A stretch of 64,000 nucleotides of DNA from Devosia limi DSM 17137 (GCF_900128975.1 NZ_FQVC01000006.1:237369-301368), one strand, 5' to 3'. Positions 54,873-63,654 are shown, counted from the first letter of the stretch. A program made the numbers and translations. The notes: generated from the letters alone by a model not told the origin.

Positions 54873-56002
54873 TGGGCGAGACGGTTTTTCGCAATGCGCG
54901 GATCGTGGTCGGGGACAGCATCGTCACCGGATCACTCAAGGTCGAGGACGGGATCATCACCGCCATCGACAGCGGCGTGGCAAAGACCGGCAAGGACATG
55001 GATGGGGATTACCTGATCCCCGGGCTGATCGAACTGCATACCGACCATCTGGAGAACCATTATCGCCCGCGCCCCGGCGTGTTCTGGGACCCGACGGCGG
55101 CGCTGCACGCCCATGACGTGCAGATCGCCGGATCAGGCATTACCACCGTGTTCGACGCGGTGCGGATCGGCTCGGATGCGGACATGCCCGAAATGGGCCG
55201 GCATGTCGACCGACTGGTCAACGCCATCCGCGCCGGGCGGGACGAGGATAGGCTGCGGGTCGAGCATCTGGTGCATCTGCGCTGCGAATTGCCCAGCCAC
55301 GATGTGGTGGAGCAGTTCGAGGCCTATGCCAGCGATCCGATCACGCGGCTGGCCTCGGTGATGGACCACACGCCGGGGCAGCGGCAATTCCGCTCGCTGG
55401 AGGATTACAAGCGCTTCTACCAGGCTGGCCGCACCGCGGCAGAGCTGGAAGCCTTTGTCGCGGCGCGGATGGCCGAGCATGAACGGTATTCGGGACCGAA
55501 CCGTCGCCATATCGTCAAGCGCGCCAACGACCTTGGGCTGGCGCTGGCCAGCCATGACGACGCGACGCTGGCCCAGGTGGAGGAAGCGGAAGCCGACGGG
55601 ATCAAGATCGCCGAGTTCCCGACGACGCTGGAGGCGGCCGCCGCGTCGCGCGATGCGGGGATCGCCATTCTGATGGGCGCGCCCAATGTGGTGCGCGGCA
55701 AATCCCATACCGGCAATATTTCGGCCACCGATCTGGTGCGAGCAGGGCTGTTGGACATCCTGAGCTCGGACTATGTGCCGTTTGCGCTGCTGCAGGCGGC
55801 GTTTGCGCTGCCGGAGCGCGTAGAGACACTAAGCCTGCCACAGGCGCTGGCGCTGGTGACAACCAATCCGGCGCAGGCGGCGGGACTGAATGATCGCGGT
55901 GTGATCGCGCCGGGCAAGCGGGCGGATCTGGTGCGGATCGAGGTGATCGGCGGCTCGCCGGTGGTGCGCGGCGTCTGGCGGCAGGGCAAGAGGGTCAGCT
56001 GA
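54872..56002 (+). CDS. phnM: Ribose 1-methylphosphonate triphosphate diphosphatase
   Basis: ATG 54872 gives 376 residues of the amidohydrolase superfamily. ELHTDHLENHYRPRPGV contains the metal His/Asp pair of PhnM, and VMDHTPGQRQF, ALASHDDAT and ILSSDYVPFALLQAAF (metal Asp) are conserved. It removes pyrophosphate from the product of the first C-P lyase step. It is coupled to the DUF1045 gene and to phnN; phnGHIJKL are not in the window. Confidence 0.95.
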   Translation: MGETVFRNARIVVGDSIVTGSLKVEDGIITAIDSGVAKTGKDMDGDYLIPGLIELHTDHLENHYRPRPGVFWDPTAALHAHDVQIAGSGITTVFDAVRIGSDADMPEMGRHVDRLVNAIRAGRDEDRLRVEHLVHLRCELPSHDVVEQFEAYASDPITRLASVMDHTPGQRQFRSLEDYKRFYQAGRTAAELEAFVAARMAEHERYSGPNRRHIVKRANDLGLALASHDDATLAQVEEAEADGIKIAEFPTTLEAAAASRDAGIAILMGAPNVVRGKSHTGNISATDLVRAGLLDILSSDYVPFALLQAAFALPERVETLSLPQALALVTTNPAQAAGLNDRGVIAPGKRADLVRIEVIGGSPVVRGVWRQGKRVS

Positions 56003-56005
56003 ACC

Positions 56006-56581
56006 ATGAATGCATGCGCGGGCTCGCCCCTGGGGGCGCTGGTGCTGGTGGTGGGGCCCTCGGGGGTTGGCAAGGATACGCTGATATCAGGCGCGCGCAC
56101 GGCGCTCGAGGCGGACAAACGGTTCGTCTTCGTGCGCCGGGTGGTTACAAGGCGGGCCGATATCGAGCTGGAGGACCATGACAGCATGGACCATCAGCAA
56201 TTCGCGGCGCTCGAGGCGGCAGGACGATTTGCGCTGAGCTGGGATGCCCACGGCCTGCGGTATGGACTGCCGCTGAGCGTGGATACCGATATCGCGCTGG
56301 GCCGGGTGGTGGTCGCCAATGTCTCGCGCCATGTGATCGCCGAAGCGCGGGCGAAATATCCGGCCTGCGCGGTGGTGATGATCTGCGCCGAAATCTCGCT
56401 GCGGGCGGAGCGGCTGACCCGACGCGGACGCGAAAGCCGCGATCAGATCACGGCCCGGCTGGCGCGGGAAAGCGCGCCAGTGCCGGCGGGGATCGATCCG
56501 ATCATCATCGATAATTCAGGATCGCTGGCCATCGGGGTGACTGCCTTTGTCATGGCGCTGCGCAAGATCGCCGACGAGTGA
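56006..56581 (+). CDS. phnN: Ribose 1,5-bisphosphate phosphokinase PhnN
   Basis: This 191-residue guanylate-kinase-like enzyme has P-loop VVGPSGVGKDTL, FVRRVVTRRAD and ALSWDAHGLRYGLP. It converts ribose 1,5-bisphosphate to PRPP with ATP, the salvage end of phosphonate degradation. It starts three bases after phnM. Confidence 0.94.
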   Translation: MNACAGSPLGALVLVVGPSGVGKDTLISGARTALEADKRFVFVRRVVTRRADIELEDHDSMDHQQFAALEAAGRFALSWDAHGLRYGLPLSVDTDIALGRVVVANVSRHVIAEARAKYPACAVVMICAEISLRAERLTRRGRESRDQITARLARESAPVPAGIDPIIIDNSGSLAIGVTAFVMALRKIADE

Positions 56582-56619
56582 GGCCGAGCCTGCCAGCCGC
56601 GGCGTCGCGGGGTTGAAGC

Positions 56620-56696
56620 CGTCGCAGGGCGAACGACTGCGGCGTCGCAGGGCGAACGACTGCGTCGTCGCAGGGCGAACGACTGCGGCGTCGCAG
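56620..56696. repeat. 23-bp tandem repeat, about 3.4 copies
   Basis: CGTCGCAGGGCGAACGACTG plus CG recurs at 56620, 56643 and 56666, and a partial copy starts at 56689. It lies 38 bp past phnN, in the spacer before the small genes. Confidence 0.8.
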
Positions 56697-56799
56697 TGAA
56701 CCAGATCGGCTTTGGTGCGTTGCACAGTGAGGGGCCCGTTTGGGCTCTTCAAAGCGCCGAACTGCCAGGGGGCAGCGGCGGTGAGCGTCAGGAGCTTTT

Positions 56800-56946
56800 A
56801 TGAATCGCAATGGACTCTATCTCGTGATCGGCGTGTTGCTGGTCGCGGTCGTCGCCTTCGGCGTCTACACCTATCAGCAGCAGACACGGCCCGGCATCGA
56901 GGTGCGGGTGGATGAACAGGGAATTTCCATCGATGGCAACGGATAG
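56800..56946 (+). CDS. Small single-span membrane protein (48 aa)
   Basis: ATG 56800, with AGGAG seven bases upstream, opens 48 codons. NGLYLVIGVLLVAVVAFGVY is a clear transmembrane helix, and RPGIEVRVDEQGISIDGNG is a short hydrophilic tail that probably faces the periplasm. The coding frame overlaps the next gene by 14 bases. Similar small proteins are annotated as hypothetical in Rhizobiales; the function is not known. Confidence 0.7.
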   Translation: MNRNGLYLVIGVLLVAVVAFGVYTYQQQTRPGIEVRVDEQGISIDGNG

Positions 56947-57154
56947 CGAAAGCGGCGCCCCGGCACGGCGCGGCCTCATTGCCGGCGTGATCGGCGCGGA
57001 GCTGGAACGGCAGGCCCATGAGGGCGCGCAGCGGGTGGACGTCGACGCGCTGGCCGAAGCCATCGACATGGCGCTGGCGGCCGATGAGCCGATGGCGGCA
57101 GACGATGACGAAGGCAAACGGCCCGACGAACTCAACGCCACCAACGACGATTGA
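56933..57154 (+). CDS. Hypothetical acidic protein (73 aa)
   Basis: ATG 56933 overlaps the preceding small gene; an earlier ATG at 56912 is possible. RRGLIAGVIGAELERQAHEG is followed by an acidic region (DALAEAIDMALAADEP, DDDEGKRPDE). I recognise no family. It ends before a good terminator at 57174, so the small-gene pair forms one unit. Confidence 0.6.
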   Translation: MATDSESGAPARRGLIAGVIGAELERQAHEGAQRVDVDALAEAIDMALAADEPMAADDDEGKRPDELNATNDD

Positions 57155-57173
57155 GGCGGCGATCCATGCAAAA

Positions 57174-57202
57174 ACCCTCGGGCAGGCCCGGGGGTATTTT
57201 TT
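57174..57202. terminator. Bidirectional terminator
   Basis: ACCCTCGGG (57174-57182) and CCCGGGGGT (57187-57195) pair around CAGG with one G-T pair. The stem is followed by ATTTTTT on the plus strand and flanked by AAAA on the left, so it can serve both the small-gene pair and the minus-strand gene to the right. Confidence 0.85.
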
Positions 57203-57204
57203 GG

Positions 57205-57426
57205 CTAGGCGGCTGGCCCACCATGGGCGCGGACGGCAGCCATCGCGGCGATGCGGGCCTTCTCGACGGTGTCGAACTGCTGTCCATCGATCGCGAAAGC
57301 CGGCAGGCGCACGGCGAGAAAACGGAAACCGTTTTCATTGGGCACGACAACGCCCTGGGGCTCGCCGCCCACGGCAATGACAATTGGCTTTAGGGCCCTC
57401 GCCCGATTGAGACTATTTTCCTGCAT
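57205..57426 (-). CDS. Hypothetical protein (73 aa)
   Basis: ATG 57426, with GGAG nine bases upstream, gives 73 residues. KPIVIAVGGEPQGVVVPNEN and GFRFLAVRLPAFAIDGQQFD followed by VEKARIAAM suggest a small folded alpha/beta domain. No family is recognised. It converges with the terminator at 57174. Confidence 0.55.
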   Translation of the reverse strand: MQENSLNRARALKPIVIAVGGEPQGVVVPNENGFRFLAVRLPAFAIDGQQFDTVEKARIAAMAAVRAHGGPAA

Positions 57427-57968
57427 AGGTGGAAGCTCCACTTGTGCGTGGCAGCATGAACTGGCGCGGAATCAGAATTGGTTGGCGCGATCATGCCGGC
57501 ACACTGGGGGGTCTATCGATCTTGTGAGACAAACGAGTGACGGAGGTCACATTCGTTTAGAGCGACAAGTCCCTTGCCAGAGTTTGGCAGCGTGCAGGTC
57601 AATAAGTCGTACTACACTCGAACACCGGGCATGGATGGCTGGGGTCAGCGATGGGATCATCTTCAGGCCTCTCCTGCTGCGAGTGAACGGGCAGCGGGCC
57701 GGACGGGCGTCCGGCGCGATGAGGCGAAGATAGGCGAGGCTCGACGCAAACGCCAGTGCCCCAGACACCGTCAAAGTGCGATTTAATGAAAAACCCTGCT
57801 CGACTTTCGGCTCAATCGAGAATCATGACAGTTGTATTCATGATTTATTTCGATGCTGCCCCGGCCCTGCGCCGTTGGTCGCGCTTGAACTGAGCGGGAC
57901 AATCTGGTGTGGTCTCGCTCCAGTTCAGCATTGCCGGCCCGAAAGCGGCCGGTTCCAGAGGAATATCA
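57427..57968. other. Long intergenic region before the LacI regulator
   Basis: These 542 bases contain no gene I can support. A minus-strand frame (57547-57774) has no recognisable domain. An inverted repeat at 57821-57845 lies in the likely regulator promoter. Confidence 0.4.
57821..57845. promoter_or_regulatory. Inverted repeat AATCATGA-N9-TCATGATT
   Basis: The eight-base arms are perfect, with a nine-base spacer, 124 bp upstream of the LacI-type gene. It is a candidate operator, possibly for autoregulation. Confidence 0.5.
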
Positions 57969-59015
57969 GTGTCCGAAGACGACATTCCACCAGCGCCGCG
58001 CCCCAAGCGCGGCGTCAAACCGTCCGGCAAACCGACGCTCAGAACCATTGCGGAGATGACCGGGTTTGCGATCACCACCATTTCGCGCGCGCTCAACAAT
58101 GCGCCGGAGCTGTCGCAGGATACCCGCGACCGGGTGCAGAAGATCGCCGCCGAAATCGGCTACCTGCCCGACCGCGCAGCGCTGCGGCTCAAGACCGGGC
58201 GGACCAATGTGATCTCGCTGGTGCTGGAACCCGACGAGCAAATCTATGGTTTCGGCTCGTCGCTGGTGAGCGGGCTGACCGAGGCGATGCGTGACACCGC
58301 CTATCATCTCGTCATCATGCCGCAATTCCGCAATGTGCAGCCGATCGAGCCGATCCGTCACATCGTGCGCAACCGCATGGCCGACGGGGTGATCTTTTCC
58401 AAGGCCGAGGCGTTCGACGAGCGCATCCGCTTCCTGATCGACAGTGACTTTCCGTTTGTGACCCATGGGCGCAGCAGCTGGCCCGACCCGCATCCCTCGG
58501 TCGATTTCGACAACGAAGCCTTTGCCTATGGGGCCGTCAAGCGCCTGGTCGAGAAGGGCTGCACGCGCATCACCATGGTGTCGCCCGAAAGCGCCCTGAC
58601 CTATAGCGACCACCTGCGCACCGGCTTCCTGCGTGCGGCCAATGAGGCCGGGATTGCCCATGACGTGGCCGCCGACGTGAACCTCTCGAGCCCGACCGAC
58701 GCGATCCGCAACTATGTGATCAAGCGCTCCAAACGCCCCGATGCCCCCGATGGCTATGTGTGCACCAGCGAGATTTCGGCGCTGGCGGTGATTGGCGGGC
58801 TGACCGATGCCGGCCGCGTGGTCGGCCAGACGGCGCATGTGGTGACCAAGCAGGCGTCGCCGCTCTTCGCGCAGTTCCAGCCGGGCGCCGAGACGGTGTT
58901 CGAGGATTTTGTGAAGGCAGGCCAGCATCTGGGGGCGCTGCTGCTGCGCCGGATCGCCGGGGAAGGCCCGGAGGGGCTGCAATACCTGGATGCGCCGAAA
59001 TTCGAGTGGCAGTAG
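57969..59015 (+). CDS. LacI-family transcriptional regulator
   Basis: GTG 57969 has AGAGGA six bases upstream and gives 348 residues; an earlier GTG at 57909 lacks such a site. The LacI helix-turn-helix (TLRTIAEMTGFAITTISRAL, NNAPELSQDTRDRV) follows a Pro/Lys-rich leader, and the hinge helix reads AALRLKTGRTN. The sugar-binding domain shows ISLVLEP, DGVIFSKAEA, FVTHGRSSW, SVDFDNEAFAYGAVKRLVEKG. The effector is unknown; no transport or catabolic genes are next to it. Confidence 0.92.
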   Translation: MSEDDIPPAPRPKRGVKPSGKPTLRTIAEMTGFAITTISRALNNAPELSQDTRDRVQKIAAEIGYLPDRAALRLKTGRTNVISLVLEPDEQIYGFGSSLVSGLTEAMRDTAYHLVIMPQFRNVQPIEPIRHIVRNRMADGVIFSKAEAFDERIRFLIDSDFPFVTHGRSSWPDPHPSVDFDNEAFAYGAVKRLVEKGCTRITMVSPESALTYSDHLRTGFLRAANEAGIAHDVAADVNLSSPTDAIRNYVIKRSKRPDAPDGYVCTSEISALAVIGGLTDAGRVVGQTAHVVTKQASPLFAQFQPGAETVFEDFVKAGQHLGALLLRRIAGEGPEGLQYLDAPKFEWQ

Positions 59016-59098
59016 CGCAACCGCTGTCGGGGGGCGGCTTTGCTGAGCGAAGCTGGATTACCCGGCACGCGATCTGCACAGCGGGCCATAGCCACAGA

Positions 59099-59188
59099 GT
59101 CATTCCGGCGTAGGCCGGAATCCATGCTGTGTCCTGTCAATGCGCTGGATGGCCTTCAGCATGGATCCCGGCCTGCGCCGGGATGACT
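59099..59188. repeat. Palindromic repeat family A, copy 5
   Basis: CATTCCGGCGTAGGCCGGAA and GGATCCCGGCCTGCGCCGGG with GATGACT repeat the family A unit 50 kb from the main array, between the LacI and Uup genes. Confidence 0.85.
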
Positions 59189-59251
59189 CAGTGGGTGGGG
59201 CAAGATGGTGCCGCAGGAGCGAGTTCGCCCCTGCGCCTCTATGACCTGCCC

Positions 59252-61063
59252 TTAGCCTTCGAGTTCTTCGCGGAGCATTTCGAGTTCGAGCCATTGCTCC
59301 TCGGCCTTGGCGCGTTTGGCTTCGGTGGCGGTGAGCAGTTTTGACTTTTCGGCGAAGGCGTCGGGGTTCTGGGTGTAGAGCTTGGGATCCCCCAGGGCGG
59401 CGGTGAGGGTCTTGATCTCGGTTTCGAATTTTTCGATCTGCTTGGGCAGCGTTTCCAGCGCGTGCTTTTCCTTGAAGCTCATCTTGCGCTTGCTGGTTGC
59501 CGCCGTGGTCTGGGCCAGCGAGGTTTTGCCGGCGCGATGGGTCTTGGTGATCGCCTCGCGGGCGTTGACGCCTTCGCCGCGCTGAATGACCATGTCGGAA
59601 TAGCCACCGGCATATTCCTGCCAGAGCCCATTGCCCTCGGCGATGATGATCGAGGTGGCGACGCGGTCGAGGAAGTCACGATCGTGGCTGACGACGATGA
59701 CGGTGCCCGAATAGTCGGAGACCATCTCTTCGAGCAGATCGAGCGTTTCGAGATCGAGATCATTGGTCGGCTCGTCCAGCACCAGAAAGTTGGATGGCAG
59801 GGACAGGGCATGGGCGAGCATGACGCGGGCGCGTTCGCCGCCCGACAGCTTGCCGATCGGGGTATTGGCCTGCTCGGGCGTGAACAGGAAATCCTTCATA
59901 TAGCCAATGACGTGGCGGCCTTCGCCGTTCACATAGATGGTGTCGCTGCCGCCGCCGGTCAGCGCATCCCGGAGCCGCGTTTCAGGCAGGAGCTTGGCGC
60001 GGCCCTGATCGAGCATGGCCAGTTCCAGCGCCGAGCCGAGCTTGATTTTGCCGCTATCGGGCGGAAGAATGCCGGTCAGCATCTTGATCAGCGTCGACTT
60101 GCCGGCGCCGTTTGGCCCGACAATGCCGATCCGGTCGCCGCGCAGAACGCGGGTTGAAAAGTCGTTGACGATCATGCGGTCGCCGAACGCCTTGACGATG
60201 TTCTCGGCCTCAACCACCAGCGCGCCGGAGGTGCGGCCTTCCGAGACGACCATGTTGACGCCGCCGGTGACGCGGCGTTGTTCGCGCCGGTCCTGGCGCA
60301 GATTGCCCAGCCGTTCGAGGCGGCCGACATTGCGCTTGCGGCGGGCGGTGACGCCGTAACGCAGCCAATGCTCTTCGCGCACGATCTGGCGGTCGAGCTT
60401 GTGGCGATCGCGCTCTTCTTCTTCCAGCACGGTATCGCGCCAGCCTTCAAAGGCAGAAAAGCCCTTGTCGAGGCGGCGCGTCACGCCGCGATCCAGCCAG
60501 ACGGTGGCGCGGGTCAGATCGGAGAGGAAGCGCCGGTCATGGCTGATCAGCACCATGGCCGAGCGCATGGAATTGAGTTCGGCCTGCAGCCATTCGATCG
60601 CCGGCAGGTCGAGATGGTTGGTCGGCTCGTCGAGCAGCAGCACATCGGGCTTGGGGGCCAGTACGCGCGCCAGGGCAGCGCGGCGGCCTTCCCCACCCGA
60701 CAGGTTCTTGGGGTCTTCCTCGCCGGTCAGGCCCAGCGAATGCAAGAGATATTGCGCACGATACTCGTCATCGCCAGGCCCGAGGCCGGCTTCGACATAG
60801 GCGAGCGTGGTCGCATAAGCCGACAGATCGGGCTCCTGCGGCAGGTAGCGCACGGTGGCACTGGGTTCGACGAAGCGCAGGCCGCCATCGTGCTGGACAT
60901 CGCCGGCGGCGATCTTGAGCAGGGTGGACTTGCCCGAACCGTTGCGGCCGACCAAAGCAATGCGCTGGCCGGGCGAGACGATCAGTTCGGCGCTTTCGAG
61001 CAGCGTCGTGCCGCCAAAGGTCAAATGAATATTTTGCAGCGAAAGAAGAGGTGCAGCGGCCAT
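59252..61063 (-). CDS. uup: ABC-F family ATPase (Uup type)
   Basis: This 603-residue protein has two ABC domains and no membrane span. Walker A motifs are GRNGSGKST and GPNGAGKST; signatures are NLSGGEGRRAALARVLA and KLSGGERARVMLAHALS; Walker B are LLLDEPTNHLD and LVLDEPTNDLD. A charged linker (about 230-270) and a C-terminal coiled coil (KHALETLPKQIEKFETEIKT) match Uup, which acts in DNA-structure stability and at the ribosome. Confidence 0.93.
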   Translation of the reverse strand: MAAAPLLSLQNIHLTFGGTTLLESAELIVSPGQRIALVGRNGSGKSTLLKIAAGDVQHDGGLRFVEPSATVRYLPQEPDLSAYATTLAYVEAGLGPGDDEYRAQYLLHSLGLTGEEDPKNLSGGEGRRAALARVLAPKPDVLLLDEPTNHLDLPAIEWLQAELNSMRSAMVLISHDRRFLSDLTRATVWLDRGVTRRLDKGFSAFEGWRDTVLEEEERDRHKLDRQIVREEHWLRYGVTARRKRNVGRLERLGNLRQDRREQRRVTGGVNMVVSEGRTSGALVVEAENIVKAFGDRMIVNDFSTRVLRGDRIGIVGPNGAGKSTLIKMLTGILPPDSGKIKLGSALELAMLDQGRAKLLPETRLRDALTGGGSDTIYVNGEGRHVIGYMKDFLFTPEQANTPIGKLSGGERARVMLAHALSLPSNFLVLDEPTNDLDLETLDLLEEMVSDYSGTVIVVSHDRDFLDRVATSIIIAEGNGLWQEYAGGYSDMVIQRGEGVNAREAITKTHRAGKTSLAQTTAATSKRKMSFKEKHALETLPKQIEKFETEIKTLTAALGDPKLYTQNPDAFAEKSKLLTATEAKRAKAEEQWLELEMLREELEG

Positions 61064-61406
61064 GGGGCTTCCGTGGGGGTCAGCGGCAGAACCGCAGGTC
61101 GTGGTGGTCGCATCGCTTTCGCGAAAAACCGGCAGGCGCCGCGTGGCGCCCTACTCGGCGGGATAGACCATAGAGCGGGGTAGAGATCAATGCAGACAGC
61201 AAAAGGCTGGTCAGGGCGTTGAGGACCCTGACCAGCCCGGGGAGACGGTAGCAGCAAGCCCCGTCGTTCCACTCGCGCCGCCGGCCAGAGATTGTCTGGG
61301 CTGTTCGCCATGGCAATGCCGGGGCGGCGTCGGTTGATGACGGGAGATAATCACAGGTTAATATGAGTGTCAAACTCATATTTGAGTCTATTGGGTGCTG
61401 CGGGCG
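61064..61406. other. Intergenic region, uup promoter and rirA 3' end
   Basis: No gene is seen in these 343 bases. They contain the rirA terminator (61201-61235) and a small hairpin ATGAGT-GTCAA-ACTCAT at 61363-61379. Confidence 0.5.
61201..61235 (-). terminator. Terminator on the rirA strand
   Basis: CTGGTCAGGG (61207-61216) pairs with CCCTGACCAG (61226-61235). On the minus strand the stem is followed by CCTTTTGC. It lies about 170 bp past rirA and 140 bp before the uup start. Confidence 0.8.
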
Positions 61407-61868
61407 CTAGTGAGCGGGGGCCATTTCGTCCACGGCCACCTGCAGGCCCAGCCGTTCGCGCAGCGAGCGCTTCTTGCTGGCCAGATCGGCAATGGTGTAG
61501 CCATCGAGCACGGTGAAGAAGGCGCCCAGCGCCTCGCGCAACGCGCCATTGAGATCGCATTCACCGATCAGCGGGCAATCGGCACCATCCTCGAAACATT
61601 CGGCCAGGGCGAAGTTCTCTTCGGTCAGGCGGATGGTTTCGAGCAGGGTGATATCGGCTGCCGGCTTGCCCAGGCGAATGCCGCCATGACGGCCGCGCAC
61701 CGTTTCAATCAGGCCGTTTTCAACCAGCGGCTTGATCAGCTTGAACAGGAAGAGCTCAGAAATGCCATAGGCCCTGGCGATATCGGCAACGCGGCTAAGG
61801 CCAGGCTGATTGACGGCGCAATAGACCAGGGCGCGGATGGCATAGTTGGACTGACGCGTAAGTCTCAC
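61407..61868 (-). CDS. rirA: Rrf2-family iron regulator RirA
   Basis: GTG 61868 gives 153 residues. The winged helix reads MRLTRQSNYAIRALVYCAVN, YGISELFLFKLIKPL, GRHGGIRLGKPA, and the cluster-binding loop ALAECFEDGADCPLIGEC has Cys91, Cys98 and Cys104. This matches RirA, which represses iron-uptake genes in iron-replete Rhizobiales through an Fe-S cluster. Inverted repeats upstream may be autoregulatory. Confidence 0.92.
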   Translation of the reverse strand: MRLTRQSNYAIRALVYCAVNQPGLSRVADIARAYGISELFLFKLIKPLVENGLIETVRGRHGGIRLGKPAADITLLETIRLTEENFALAECFEDGADCPLIGECDLNGALREALGAFFTVLDGYTIADLASKKRSLRERLGLQVAVDEMAPAH

Positions 61869-61994
61869 TTTGAACCTTTCTCCGGCGCAGCGAGATCATC
61901 GCGGCCGCACTGCTTGGGAATCACCGGTTTGGCCGAGACCGCCTCGGGATGAAACATCCAGGCATTCCGTCGGATTCGGCTTGTTGACCCTCTA

Positions 61995-62024
61995 TAGAAT
62001 GGCTGGCAGCTTATAACCATTCTA
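61995..62024. promoter_or_regulatory. Inverted repeat TAGAATGG-N14-CCATTCTA upstream of rirA
   Basis: The arms are perfect and lie 127-156 bp upstream of the rirA start in the region shared with the HU-like gene. A 12-bp near-palindrome CAACT-AA-AGTTG follows at 62033-62044. Confidence 0.5.
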
Positions 62025-62089
62025 AAAGATGTCAACTAAAGTTGAATGATCTGATCATATTTGTTGCCCACGGCTAAAGCTGGACAGCG

Positions 62090-62116
62090 CCTTAAATTCT
62101 TTTTATGAATTTAAGG
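62090..62116. promoter_or_regulatory. 10-bp inverted repeat upstream of the HU-like gene
   Basis: CCTTAAATTC (62090-62099) faces GAATTTAAGG (62107-62116) across TTTTTAT. It ends six bases before the AAGGAG site of the HU-like gene, so it could be an operator or a leader hairpin gating translation. Confidence 0.6.
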
Positions 62117-62136
62117 GGGTCAAGGAGCAGCCAGAC

Positions 62137-62469
62137 GTGACCAAGACGACTACACGCGCCATGCTATGCGACGCGGTCGCTGACCGGACCGGCCTGAGCA
62201 AGGCCGACATTGCCATGATCAGCGAAGCCATGTTCATGCTGATGCGCGATGCCTTGATGGCAGGCGAGAACGTCAAGCTGACCGGCTTTGGTTCGCTGCA
62301 GCTGCGCGAACGGGCCGGCCGCGTCGGCCGCAATCCGCGTACCGGTGTCGAATACAACATCACCCCGCGCCAGACCGTGGCCTTTACGCCGAGCGCCCAT
62401 CTGCGCGCGGCACTGGACCGGCTGCCGGGGAGCGACCCATCAGCCGGCAAGGTCCGCCAGCGTGCGTGA
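62137..62469 (+). CDS. HU/IHF-family DNA-binding protein
   Basis: GTG 62137, with AAGGAG nine bases upstream, gives 110 residues. TRAMLCDAVADRTGLSKAD, GENVKLTGFGSLQLRERAGR and GRNPRTGVEYNITPRQTVAF are closest to IHF-alpha, including the NPRTG beta-arm tip. A 15-residue tail (GSDPSAGKVRQRA) follows the usual end. It bends DNA; whether it is the main IhfA or a paralogue cannot be told here. Its 3' end overlaps the ROK gene by 30 bases. Confidence 0.88.
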   Translation: MTKTTTRAMLCDAVADRTGLSKADIAMISEAMFMLMRDALMAGENVKLTGFGSLQLRERAGRVGRNPRTGVEYNITPRQTVAFTPSAHLRAALDRLPGSDPSAGKVRQRA

Positions 62470-63654
62470 AAAATAGCGCCGGAACAGCGGCAATTCAGCT
62501 GCGCCAATGGCGGGCGCCAACGGCCCGAGATGACCGGCCAGCACCTGGGGCGGCGTGTAGGAGGCAATCGGCAACGCCGCCAGTTCCAGCTCGAGCCGCG
62601 CCACCAGCCGCTGCAGGACCGGACGCGGCACAATGCCGTCAATAACCACGAGCCCGCTTTCGATCACCGCCGTGGTATTGAACACCACCTTGGCCAGTGC
62701 CTTGGCGGCACTTTCGATCCAGGCCTCCAGCACCGGACCGAAACTGTCCCAGTCCCAATCAGCGACGAGGCCCTTGCCGACCGTGAAGCCGGCGGCCAGC
62801 AACTGGCGCTCCAGCGCGGTGATCGAGGCCACGAGATGGGCGACCTGAGGCTGGCCATCGGCATCGCCGACCAGCATGGATCCCAGATTGGCGGAATTGC
62901 CGGTGGGCCCCTCCCACAGGGTGCCCTCCCCCACAATGCCGGCAGCGATATAGCGCGACAGCATGAAATAGATGAAATTGCCCGGACGCGGGCGTGGGAA
63001 GGCAATCAGCTCGGCCCAGCAGGCGGCATTGCCGTCATTGATCAGCGTGACATCGAAACCGGTGCGTTCATTGAGCTCGGCCATCACATTGACATCGCGC
63101 CACAGCCGGACCTGCTCGGCCGGCGCGTCGACCAGATCGAGATTGGACCAGAGATTGGTCGGCATGGCGACGCCGAAATCGCCGATCCGCGCATGCTGCT
63201 CCAGCGTCAGCTCCTCGACCAGATCGCGCACCGCATCGGCGATGACATCGAAAATGGTCGACGCATCGGGATAGTCGTAGTCGAGATGAAAATGGCCGAG
63301 CACGTCGCCGACCAGATTGACCAGCAGCACATCGAGATGACGCCAGCCGATCTCGCAGCCGATGGAAAAGGCCCCATCGCCGCGCATGAAAATCGGCGTG
63401 GCGGGCTGACCGCGCCGACCGCGCAGCACGTCCCCACGCAGGATCAACCCGGCGCGCTCGATATCGGACAGGATCGCCGAAACCGTCTGCGGGGCCAGGC
63501 CGGACAGCCGGGCGATATCGGCATTGGATACGCCGGGGTTAAACCCAACCAGGGTCAAGACGGCACGCTCGTTGGCGCGGCGCAAACCATGATGTTGCAG
63601 GCCACGCCCACCAGCATCGAAAATATCGCGCGGCGGCTCAGAAGTAGACGACAT
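62440..63654 (-). CDS. ROK-family transcriptional regulator
   Basis: ATG 63654 gives 404 residues. A winged helix (NERAVLTLVGFNPGVSNADI, LAPQTVSAILSDIERAGLIL, RGQPATPIFMR) precedes a ROK domain (IGCEIGWRHLDVLLVNLVG, INDGNAACWAELIAF, GPTGNSANLGSM). The zinc-binding CxCGxxGC motif is missing, and the phosphate-binding DxGGT is altered to EIGWRH, so it is a regulator rather than a sugar kinase. A palindrome lies 21 bp upstream. Confidence 0.9.
   Translation of the reverse strand: MSSTSEPPRDIFDAGGRGLQHHGLRRANERAVLTLVGFNPGVSNADIARLSGLAPQTVSAILSDIERAGLILRGDVLRGRRGQPATPIFMRGDGAFSIGCEIGWRHLDVLLVNLVGDVLGHFHLDYDYPDASTIFDVIADAVRDLVEELTLEQHARIGDFGVAMPTNLWSNLDLVDAPAEQVRLWRDVNVMAELNERTGFDVTLINDGNAACWAELIAFPRPRPGNFIYFMLSRYIAAGIVGEGTLWEGPTGNSANLGSMLVGDADGQPQVAHLVASITALERQLLAAGFTVGKGLVADWDWDSFGPVLEAWIESAAKALAKVVFNTTAVIESGLVVIDGIVPRPVLQRLVARLELELAALPIASYTPPQVLAGHLGPLAPAIGAAELPLFRRYFSRTLADLAG

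Noticed and set aside
57562..57590. Partial match of CAAACTCTGGCAAGG to the integrase-linked direct repeat
   Set aside because: A 15-base match between two places in 64 kb is expected by chance, and the rest of the repeat is not conserved.
57547..57774. Minus-strand 75-codon frame in the gap before the LacI gene
   Set aside because: No domain, no good ribosome site and no continuity with neighbours.
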